From the NCBI GenBank assembly GCA_902515485.1, contig CABXUR010000002.1, positions 16,001 to 76,092 on the forward strand: a DNA stretch of 60,092 nucleotides, written 5' to 3'. Position numbers and translations under genes: made by a program. The notes under the pieces were generated by a model that was given only the letters and a program-made list of their open reading frames with translations, was not told the origin of the DNA and did not search any database. Below are positions 53,297-60,092 of the stretch, in pieces. Numbering within the stretch: position 1 is the first letter of the stretch; the number at the start of each line of letters is the position of its first letter. This DNA comes from an uncultured Pelagibacteraceae bacterium. Lineage in GTDB: Bacteria > Pseudomonadota > Alphaproteobacteria > Pelagibacterales > Pelagibacteraceae.

Positions 53297-53964
53297 AAGA
53301 GTTAATAGACATAAAATACTGGATATTTGATCTAGATAACACACTTTATAGCGGTCAAACACAGGTTTTCTCAGAAGTAGATAAAAAAATGGGCGCATTT
53401 ATATCAAAAAAAATGAATGTGGATTTAGTCAAAGCAAAAGAAATACAAAAAAAATATTTTTATGAATATGGCACAACATTATCAGGATTAATGAAGCAGG
53501 ACGGTATAGATCCACATGACTTTCTAGAATTTGTACATGATATAGACATTAGTTGGTTGCCTAAAGATATAAAGTTACGAGAGGAACTAATAAAGATTAA
53601 AGAAAAAAAAATTATCTTTACAAATGGTTCTCATTCTCATGTCGAAAATGTCACAAAACAACTAGGAATTAATGGCTTATTTGATGGTGCTTTTGATATA
53701 GTTGACGCGAATTTTACCCCCAAACCTCACTTGGAGCCTTATGAAAAGTTAATTAAAAAATTTGATATTGATCCTAATCAATCAATTTTAATTGAAGATA
53801 TAGCTCATAATTTAGAACAAGCTAAAAATTTAGGGATGAAAACTTGTTGGTTAGAAAATGAAGAGGCATTTGCAAAAAAGGACTCGGACAAATCTTACAT
53901 AGATTATAAGATTAAGGACTTGCCTTCTTTTTTACAAGAAATTAATATATCAAAGAACAATTAA
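53293..53964 (+). CDS. HAD-family pyrimidine 5'-nucleotidase
   Basis: A 223-residue haloacid dehalogenase-type phosphatase. Motif I is FDLDNTLYSG near 13-22, motif II FTNGS, motif III lysine in FTPKPHLEPY, and motif IV IEDIAHNL. The NTLY signature and helical cap place it with pyrimidine 5'-nucleotidases (yeast Sdt1/Phm8-like). Alphaproteobacteria keep it between argB and dapD. Its natural substrate is not certain. Confidence 0.88.
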   Translation: MKELIDIKYWIFDLDNTLYSGQTQVFSEVDKKMGAFISKKMNVDLVKAKEIQKKYFYEYGTTLSGLMKQDGIDPHDFLEFVHDIDISWLPKDIKLREELIKIKEKKIIFTNGSHSHVENVTKQLGINGLFDGAFDIVDANFTPKPHLEPYEKLIKKFDIDPNQSILIEDIAHNLEQAKNLGMKTCWLENEEAFAKKDSDKSYIDYKIKDLPSFLQEINISKNN

Positions 53965-53986
53965 ATTAATTATCTAAAATTAAAAT

Positions 53987-54817
53987 ATGAGCGATATAGA
54001 AAAAATTATAAATGATGCATGGGAAAATAGAGATAATGTAAATCAAGATTCCGACCAAAGTTTAAAGGATACTATTAATCAAATGATTGATGATTTAGAT
54101 AGTGGTAAAGTTAGAGTTGCAGAAAAAATTAATGATGAATGGGTTACTCATCAACACATTAAAAAAGCTATTATGCTAAGCTTTAGAATATATCCAATGA
54201 AAAACTTAAATGGACCATACAGTAGTTGGTATGACAAGGCACATTTGTTAAAGGGTAAAACAGCTGGTTGGACAAAAGAGGATCATGAAAAAGCAGGTTT
54301 TAGAATGGTACCAAATTCTCCTGTAAGAAAAGGTTCTTTTGTAGGAAAAAATGCTGTGCTTATGCCATGCTATGTAAATATTGGAGCTTATATTGATGAA
54401 GGTACTATGATGGATACTTTTAGTCGTGCTGGTAGTTGTTGCCAAATAGGAAAAAATTGTCATATCTCAGCTGGATCAGGAATTGGGGGTGTATTGGAAC
54501 CTGCCCAAGCATTACCTACTATAATTGAAGATAATTGTTTTATTGGAGCAATGTCCGAAGTTGTTGAGGGAGTCATTGTTGGAGAAGGATCAGTTTTAAG
54601 TATGGGAATGTATATAGGTCAGTCAACTAAAATAGTTAATAGAAATACAGGGGAAGTTACTTATGGGAAAATTCCTCCATATTCTGTAGTTGTGCCCGGT
54701 TCATTGCCAGATAAAAATAATTCTTCAGCACCATCATTGTATTGTGCTGTGATAATTAAACAAGTTGATGAAAAAACAAGATCTAAAACTTCTGTTAATG
54801 ATCTATTAAGAGAATAG
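53987..54817 (+). CDS. dapD: Tetrahydrodipicolinate N-succinyltransferase
   Basis: It succinylates tetrahydrodipicolinate on the way to diaminopimelate and lysine. The 276-residue protein has an N-terminal helical domain and a left-handed beta-helix made of hexapeptide repeats (about 105-235). PYSSWYDKAHLLKGKTAGW, GAYIDEGTMMDTF and GGVLEPAQA are conserved. It is followed by dapE 7 bases later. Confidence 0.96.
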   Translation: MSDIEKIINDAWENRDNVNQDSDQSLKDTINQMIDDLDSGKVRVAEKINDEWVTHQHIKKAIMLSFRIYPMKNLNGPYSSWYDKAHLLKGKTAGWTKEDHEKAGFRMVPNSPVRKGSFVGKNAVLMPCYVNIGAYIDEGTMMDTFSRAGSCCQIGKNCHISAGSGIGGVLEPAQALPTIIEDNCFIGAMSEVVEGVIVGEGSVLSMGMYIGQSTKIVNRNTGEVTYGKIPPYSVVVPGSLPDKNNSSAPSLYCAVIIKQVDEKTRSKTSVNDLLRE

Positions 54818-54824
54818 ATTTATA

Positions 54825-55982
54825 ATGGCTACTATTAACGAACTTCAATTAGCAAAAGAACTCATTAAATTTCCAACTGTAACACCTATTGATGCTGGAA
54901 TAATGAAATTTTTAGAGAAAAAACTTAAAACTCTTGGGTTCAAAACTAAAATTTTAGAATTTAAAGAAAAAAAAAGTAAACCTGTAAAAAATCTATACGC
55001 AAGACTAGGAAATAAGGGACCTAATTTTTGTTATGCAGGCCATCTCGATGTTGTTCCAGCAGGTAATTTAAAAGATTGGACCGTAAATCCTTTTAAACCC
55101 TCTGTTAAAAAAGGATATTTAATTGGAAGGGGTGCAAATGATATGAAAAGTTCTGTTGCTGCTTTTGTTTCAGCAGTCAGTAATTTTATTTCAAAAGAAA
55201 AGCAATTTAATGGCTCTATCAGTCTTTTAATTACCGGTGATGAAGAAGGAGTTGCAATTAATGGTACAAAAAAAGTAGTCCAATATCTAAGAAAAAAAAA
55301 GGAAAAGATAGATTTTTGTTTAGTTGGAGAACCAACTAACCCAAATAAATTAGGTGAAATGATTAAAATTGGTCGTAGAGGAAGTGTGACTGGAAAATTA
55401 ACAATAATTGGTATTCAAGGACATGTTGCTTACCCTGATAGAGCAAATAATCCTTCAACGGCATTAGTTCAAATACTGAAAGAACTTAAAGAAATTAAAT
55501 TTGATAATGGTACAAAAAATTTTCAACCTACAAATCTCGAAATTACCAAAATTAATATAGATAATTTTGCAGATAATGTGATACCAGGATCAGCTAATGC
55601 AAAGTTTAATATCAGATTTAATAATAAACATTCTTCAAATTCAATTAAAAAGAAAATTAATAAAATTATTAAAAGAATAAGTAAAAAAAATAAATCGAAG
55701 TTTAATATTGATTATAGTGTCTCAGGAGAAGCTTTTCTGACTAAACCAAACGATACTACTTATATGATTCAAGATGAAATTAAAAAAATGACAAATATTA
55801 AACCTAAGCTATCCACAACAGGTGGAACCTCAGATGCGAGATTTATTAGAAAAATAGCTCCTTGTTTAGAGTTTGGTTTGGTCGGAAAAACTATGCACAA
55901 AGTAGATGAAGCAGTTTCATTGTCAGATTTAAAAAAATTAACATTAATTTATTCTAATATCTTAAAAAACTACTTTAAGTGA
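54825..55982 (+). CDS. dapE: Succinyl-diaminopimelate desuccinylase
   Basis: An M20 zinc peptidase family enzyme of 385 residues. GHLDVVPAG carries the first metal His and Asp, GRGANDMKS the bridging Asp, and TGDEEG the catalytic Glu. GEPT and the C-terminal GTSDARF and KTMHKVDE metal ligands follow. It removes succinate to give LL-diaminopimelate for cell wall and lysine. Its stop overlaps the next gene, which begins with GTG. Confidence 0.95.
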   Translation: MATINELQLAKELIKFPTVTPIDAGIMKFLEKKLKTLGFKTKILEFKEKKSKPVKNLYARLGNKGPNFCYAGHLDVVPAGNLKDWTVNPFKPSVKKGYLIGRGANDMKSSVAAFVSAVSNFISKEKQFNGSISLLITGDEEGVAINGTKKVVQYLRKKKEKIDFCLVGEPTNPNKLGEMIKIGRRGSVTGKLTIIGIQGHVAYPDRANNPSTALVQILKELKEIKFDNGTKNFQPTNLEITKINIDNFADNVIPGSANAKFNIRFNNKHSSNSIKKKINKIIKRISKKNKSKFNIDYSVSGEAFLTKPNDTTYMIQDEIKKMTNIKPKLSTTGGTSDARFIRKIAPCLEFGLVGKTMHKVDEAVSLSDLKKLTLIYSNILKNYFK

Positions 55983-56908
55983 AAACTGGTTTAATAACAT
56001 CAGATACTTATCAAAACCATAATACAGGTGAAGGTCATCCAGAAAAAATAGACAGAGTTACTGCAGTAATTGATAATTTTAAAAAGTTAGATAATAAAAA
56101 TTTACTTTGGAAAAAACCAACGATCTTTAATCAAGATCTTTTAATAAAAACTCATTCATTGGATTATATAAACCAAGTACAAAATTCTTTTCCACAAAAT
56201 GGATTTAATTTTCTTGATGGTGATACAGTCGTTTCACCAGGTAGTAAAGATGCCACTAAAGATGCGGTTGGTTCAATACTTACTGCAATAGAAGGTGTTC
56301 AAAATAAAGATTTCAAAAATGCCTTTTGTGCCGTTAGACCGCCTGGGCATCATGCTGAAAAAGAAAAAGCTATGGGGTTTTGTATTTATAACAATGTTGC
56401 AGTAGGAGCTAATTATCTTATTGAAAAATATAAATATAATAAAATTGCAATTATTGATTTTGATGTGCATCATGGAAATGGAACTCAAGATATTTTTTAT
56501 AATAATGAAAAAGTCTTATATATATCAACTCATCAGTATCCGTATTATCCCGGATCAGGATCTGAAAAAGAAAAAGGTAAATATAATAATATTTTTAATA
56601 TTCCACTTGAAGCAGGCACAACAGCTCTTGAATATCTTAATGCGTACGAACAGGTTTTAAATAAACTAAAAGAATTTAAACCTGAATTCTTGTTATTTTC
56701 TGCAGGTTTTGATGCACATATCGATGATCCTTTGGCTCAATTAAGATTAACTTCAGAGGATTTTTATACTTTAACAAAAAGAACTTTGGAAATTTCAAAA
56801 CCATTTTGTGACGGAAATGTGGTTTCAATTCTTGAGGGTGGATATGATTTAAGAGCGCTGCAAGATAGTACTCAAAGACATGTAGATGCTCTAATAGAAT
56901 TTAATTGA
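55979..56908 (+). CDS. Histone deacetylase family (acetyl-lysine/acetylpolyamine amidohydrolase-like) protein
   Basis: A 309-residue arginase-fold deacetylase. The active site is complete: RPPGHHAE (His124, His125), DFDVHHGNG (Asp162 and His164 as zinc ligands), GFDAH (Asp245 as third ligand) and a C-terminal EGGYDLRAL with the conserved Tyr. The start is GTG at 55979, overlapping the dapE stop by 4 bases. Bacterial members act on acetylated proteins, polyamines or small amides; the substrate cannot be told. It is followed 30 bases later by a SET-domain gene, suggesting a pair concerned with lysine modification. Confidence 0.92.
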   Translation: MKTGLITSDTYQNHNTGEGHPEKIDRVTAVIDNFKKLDNKNLLWKKPTIFNQDLLIKTHSLDYINQVQNSFPQNGFNFLDGDTVVSPGSKDATKDAVGSILTAIEGVQNKDFKNAFCAVRPPGHHAEKEKAMGFCIYNNVAVGANYLIEKYKYNKIAIIDFDVHHGNGTQDIFYNNEKVLYISTHQYPYYPGSGSEKEKGKYNNIFNIPLEAGTTALEYLNAYEQVLNKLKEFKPEFLLFSAGFDAHIDDPLAQLRLTSEDFYTLTKRTLEISKPFCDGNVVSILEGGYDLRALQDSTQRHVDALIEFN

Positions 56909-56938
56909 TAATTTTTGATAACTCTCTAAAGAAATATA

Positions 56939-57427
56939 ATGAAATTATATAGAATTAAAAAATCTGACATTGATAAAAAAGGTCGAGGCCTTTACGCCAC
57001 AAAAGATATCAAAGTGGGAACAAAAATAATTGACTATGTAGGAAAACTAATTACCAAAAAACAAACTGAAGAGTCAGATAAATATGATAATAGTAAACCT
57101 ATTTATTTATTCACAATAAATAAAAGATACGATCTTGATGGAGATTTTTCTTGGAATACTGCTGGTTTAATAAATCACTCCTGTGATAATAATTGTGATT
57201 ACGATGGTAAAGGACTTAGGATATGGGTCAAAGCCATTAAAGATATAAAAAAAGGGGAAGAATTTACATGTGACTATGGTTTTGGATATGACGAAAATTA
57301 CAAACAGTTTAAATGTAAATGTAGATCAAAAAATTGTTGTGGCTATATTGTAAGAGCAGAGTCTAGATGGCGAATTAATAAAAAATTTGCAATGAACAAT
57401 AAAAAAAAATTAGTAAATCACTCTTGA
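56939..57427 (+). CDS. SET domain protein-lysine methyltransferase
   Basis: A compact 162-residue SET protein. It has GRGLYA at 15-20, the SAM-binding and knot motif INHSCDNN (NHSC at 79-82), the catalytic tyrosine segment GEEFTCDYGF (106-115) and a post-SET CxCx4C (Cys126, 128, 133) that should bind zinc with Cys82. All catalytic parts are present. SET enzymes methylate lysines; bacterial targets include ribosomal or DNA-binding proteins. It lies after the deacetylase gene and overlaps convergent truA by 18 bases. Confidence 0.88.
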   Translation: MKLYRIKKSDIDKKGRGLYATKDIKVGTKIIDYVGKLITKKQTEESDKYDNSKPIYLFTINKRYDLDGDFSWNTAGLINHSCDNNCDYDGKGLRIWVKAIKDIKKGEEFTCDYGFGYDENYKQFKCKCRSKNCCGYIVRAESRWRINKKFAMNNKKKLVNHS

Positions 57428-58150
57428 TAAAAAAAGTCCTTCGGGAGGTGCAGGTGGTGCACATAATACTCTTTTTTTTGATTTAAATATCTTATCAAAG
57501 GTTTTCAAATCCCATTTTTTTTCACCTAAATATTTTAAACAACCAACCATAGATCTTATCTGTTGTTGTAAAAATGATTGAGATATAAATTCTATTTCTA
57601 TTTTATTTTTAGATGATTTGATTTTAATAGATTTAATCGTCTTAATTGGGCTTTTAGCATGACAGCTAGATGCTCTAAAAGTGGAATAATCATTAGTTCC
57701 TTCTAATTTTTTTGCACCTTTTTTAATTAGACTTAAATCTAAACTTTTTCTAACATGCCAACCTCTTTTTTTTTCTATCATAGGTTCACTAATTTGATTA
57801 AAAATTATGTATTTATAAATTCTTTGTTTTGCAGAAAATCTTGAGTGAAATTTATTGCTTCTTTTTTTTATTTTTTTAATCGCAATACCTTTGTCATTTA
57901 AAAAAAAATTAATGGATTTTAAAAATTTTGTTAGATCTTTAATTTCATCTTTACAATCAAAATGAGCAGATTGCTCAATTGCATGAACTCCAGTATCAGT
58001 TCTTCCAGAACCATTTAATATTATTTTTTGTTTTAACAGTTTCGTGAGTTTTTCTTGAATTAGACCTTGAATTGTTGAGCCTTTTTTTTGAATTTGCCAT
58101 CCTCTAAAATTTGTGCCAACATATTCAATAAGTATTTGATATCTGATCAT
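57410..58150 (-). CDS. truA: tRNA pseudouridine(38-40) synthase
   Basis: The 246-residue enzyme makes pseudouridine at positions 38-40 of the anticodon arm. The catalytic Asp is in GSGRTDTGVHA near 49-56. YVGTNFRGWQIQ at the start, HARSF-equivalent YSTFRASSC, and the QSFLQQQIRSMVG motif follow. It is last in the def-fmt-truA group and abuts fmt with no gap. Confidence 0.96.
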   Translation of the reverse strand: MIRYQILIEYVGTNFRGWQIQKKGSTIQGLIQEKLTKLLKQKIILNGSGRTDTGVHAIEQSAHFDCKDEIKDLTKFLKSINFFLNDKGIAIKKIKKRSNKFHSRFSAKQRIYKYIIFNQISEPMIEKKRGWHVRKSLDLSLIKKGAKKLEGTNDYSTFRASSCHAKSPIKTIKSIKIKSSKNKIEIEFISQSFLQQQIRSMVGCLKYLGEKKWDLKTFDKIFKSKKRVLCAPPAPPEGLFLSRVIY

Positions 58151-59074
58151 TTAGATTTTAGACCCTTTTTTTATTTGAGAGCCGAGCATAAATTCACCAA
58201 TATTTTGGGGCTTTTTTCCTTGTCTTTGTATTTCAATAATTTTGATAGATTGATTTTTTCCACAAACAATTTCTAAATAATTAGAAATAACTTCCCCTGG
58301 ATTTCCAATTCCATTACCAATATCTGCTTTTAATATCTTATATCTTTCACCTTTATATATGAAAAAAGCGCCAGGTGATGGATAAAGGCCATTTATTTTT
58401 CCAATTATATTTTTTGCATCATCATTCCAATTAATTTTTCCCTCTGATTTTTCAATTTTGGATGCATAAGTTGCCTTGGAGTGATCTTGTTTTATAAAAT
58501 TAGATTTGCCATCTAATATATCATCAATATTTTCTAATATTTTTTCGGCAGCTAAAGAAGACAATCTTTCACTGATTTCTACTGCATTTAAGTTACCCTC
58601 AATATTTATTTTGTAAGTGTTGCATATAGGCCCTGTATCAAGCTCTTCAACTATTTTCATAATACTTAAACCTATTTCTTTATCTAAATTTATAATGGCT
58701 CTTTGAATTGGAGCTGCTCCTCGCCATCTTGGGAGTATTGAAGCATGTATATTTATAAACCCTTTTTTTGTAAGGTTTAAAAATTCCTTTGGAATTATTT
58801 GACCATAAGCAACAACAATTGCTAGATCTGCGTTTATTGATTTGAAAAATTCGAATTCTTCTTTGTTTTCTTTTAAAGAATTTGGTGATCTAAATTCTAA
58901 GTTCAAAGTTTCAGAAATTTTTTGTATCGGTGATTTATTAATTTTTTGACCCCTTTGAGATTTCTGTGGCGGCTGTGTATAAACACATTCAATTGGATAT
59001 CCATTTTGATACAAGGATTTTATTATAGGAACAGAAAACATTGGAGTTCCCATAAAAATAATCTTTTTAGGCAT
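58151..59074 (-). CDS. fmt: Methionyl-tRNA formyltransferase
   Basis: It formylates initiator Met-tRNA. The 307-residue protein has IIFMGTPMFSVP at the start and the catalytic HASILPRWRGAAPIQRAI (Asn-His-Asp system). EELDTGPI follows, then a C-terminal OB-like domain. The order def-fmt is universal in bacteria, here with a 2-base gap, pairing formyl addition with its removal. Confidence 0.96.
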   Translation of the reverse strand: MPKKIIFMGTPMFSVPIIKSLYQNGYPIECVYTQPPQKSQRGQKINKSPIQKISETLNLEFRSPNSLKENKEEFEFFKSINADLAIVVAYGQIIPKEFLNLTKKGFINIHASILPRWRGAAPIQRAIINLDKEIGLSIMKIVEELDTGPICNTYKINIEGNLNAVEISERLSSLAAEKILENIDDILDGKSNFIKQDHSKATYASKIEKSEGKINWNDDAKNIIGKINGLYPSPGAFFIYKGERYKILKADIGNGIGNPGEVISNYLEIVCGKNQSIKIIEIQRQGKKPQNIGEFMLGSQIKKGSKI

Positions 59075-59076
59075 TA

Positions 59077-59601
59077 CTAAACTATTACTCTATTAGGATT
59101 TTTTTTATCTTTAGAAATTTTTTTTATTATCATATCTTTCTTCAACTTTGATAAATGATCAATAATAAGTTTACCATCTAAATGGTTAATTTCATGTTGA
59201 AGACAAGTAGATAATAAACCATCACACTTAATGTTTTTTAATTTTCCATCAAGACCAACATATTCAACTTCACAAATTTTTGGTCTTTCAATTTCAATAA
59301 AAGTGTCTGGTATAGACAAACATCCTTCTTCATAAATTGAAGTTTCATCACTAATTTTTTTTATAATTGGATTAATGAAACACAATGGATTTTTTTTTTC
59401 CTCTTTCGATGAAACATCTATTACTAAAATTCTTTTTAGAACTCCTACTTGAACTGCTGCTAGACCAATTCCTTTTGAATTATACATAGTTTCAAATAAA
59501 TCATTTGCTAATTTTTTTTCACTTTCACCTACCTTATCTAATGGATCTGAAATTTTTTTCAAAACCTCGTCTGGAACAGTAATTATTGGTTTAATGCTCA
59601 T
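59077..59601 (-). CDS. def: Peptide deformylase
   Basis: The 174-residue metalloenzyme removes N-terminal formyl groups. Motif 1 is GIGLAAVQVG, motif 2 is EEGCLSIP with the metal cysteine, and motif 3 is QHEINHLDG with two metal histidines and the catalytic Glu; the usual D in HEXDH is N. It acts at the ribosome exit. fmt and truA follow on the same strand. Confidence 0.96.
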   Translation of the reverse strand: MSIKPIITVPDEVLKKISDPLDKVGESEKKLANDLFETMYNSKGIGLAAVQVGVLKRILVIDVSSKEEKKNPLCFINPIIKKISDETSIYEEGCLSIPDTFIEIERPKICEVEYVGLDGKLKNIKCDGLLSTCLQHEINHLDGKLIIDHLSKLKKDMIIKKISKDKKNPNRVIV

Positions 59602-59624
59602 TTAACGGATTGATAAACTAATTT

Positions 59625-60092
59625 TTAAACTTTTAAAGGAAGAACTTTAAGTAGAAGTTTGTTTCTAATTAAGTCTACATTTAATTGGTTTAGAGTATTT
59701 ATTATGAAATAAACCGTATCATCATCTATATCTTCAATTCTCTCAGAACCAATAACTTCAATAACCCTTAATAGTGCTGCCCCAACCTCTCTGTTATCTA
59801 TCAATAACTGTATATCTGCTGGCATTTCAGTTGTACTAATTTTATAGAGATCATCATATTTTTTTGAAATTTCAATTCCATCAGATTTTAATGCCTCAAT
59901 GAAAATTATATCTTTTTTTGATAAAACATATTTTTTATTTTTTTTTATCTTTTTTAGGTATTTGTTCAAATCCTCTTCAATTTTCGATTTTGCATAATCT
60001 CCATTAAAATAATTTACCAATTTTGATTGGTGTAAAACTTTATTATTATATTTGATTCTTTTATTGGTCGATTTACTACCCTCTATATGCTC
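59625..60092 (-). CDS. C-terminal part of an unrecognised protein, cut by window edge
   Basis: The frame is open from 59625 to the window end with no stop. The visible 155 residues are therefore the C-terminus of a longer protein and the TTG at 60020 is not its start. The piece is helical and charged: a lysine-rich stretch (about KKIKKNKKYVLSKKD), then a repeat-like segment GAALLRVIEVIGSERIEDID resembling TPR-type helices. I do not recognise a family. It precedes def on the same strand with a 23-base gap. Confidence 0.7.
   Translation of the reverse strand, partial: EHIEGSKSTNKRIKYNNKVLHQSKLVNYFNGDYAKSKIEEDLNKYLKKIKKNKKYVLSKKDIIFIEALKSDGIEISKKYDDLYKISTTEMPADIQLLIDNREVGAALLRVIEVIGSERIEDIDDDTVYFIINTLNQLNVDLIRNKLLLKVLPLKV

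Overview
The window looks like part of a streamlined SAR11 (Pelagibacterales, 'Candidatus Pelagibacter'-type) alphaproteobacterial chromosome. The reasons are very low GC, genes that abut or overlap almost everywhere, single-copy housekeeping genes in alphaproteobacterial order, a DUF2948-murA pair, a GcrA regulator, and a tandem glycine riboswitch in front of malate synthase. I saw no insertion sequence, prophage, CRISPR array or long repeat. This is inference from gene content; no database search was done.

Layout. 1-1360: 5' part of 16S rRNA (minus) with leader and promoter. 1574-7583: M23 peptidase, then DUF4167, prmC, prfA, ispG and lysC (minus). 7618-16295: ubiG, DUF1178, argJ, secA, accA, riboswitch-glcB. 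16282-20586: recR, ybaB, dnaX, SRP RNA, pheA, kdsB (all minus). 20675-24986: cytochrome c, argF, argD, gcrA, NDUFA9-like protein. 25001-37392: a long plus-strand run rnd-kdsD-lptC-lptB-aroA-cmk-rpsA-ihfB-pyrF-trpF-trpB-trpA-accD-folC. 37389-49026: a long minus-strand run trxA, three DNA-processing genes (ExoI, MGME1-like nuclease, RmuC), hisG-hisZ-hisS with tRNA-His, cspA, tRNA-Phe, infA, hisD, DUF2948, murA, dcd and two small genes. 49126-57427: an unusual tRNA-Thr, a VTT membrane protein, then rpmH-rnpA-yidD-yidC-argB-HAD-dapD-dapE-HDAC-SET. 57410-60092: truA, fmt, def and the end of an unrecognised gene (minus).

Together the genes cover translation (16S, S1, L34, IF-1, RF1 and its methylase, HisRS, Def/Fmt, three tRNAs), protein export and insertion (SRP RNA, SecA, YidC/YidD), envelope building (KdsB, KdsD, LptB/LptC, MurA), malonyl-CoA synthesis (AccA/AccD) and amino-acid synthesis (Arg, His, Trp, Phe, Asp/Lys). 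Points most worth a second look are: a nuclease cluster where alphaproteobacteria usually carry addAB; a deacetylase plus SET methyltransferase pair between dapE and truA; active-site substitutions in TrpB/TrpA, Cmk and FolC; an A73 tRNA-His fused almost directly to a eukaryote-like hisS; a tRNA-Thr with a non-consensus T-loop; a membrane-anchor tail on AccA; and a possible start-codon helix in the glcB riboswitch leader.
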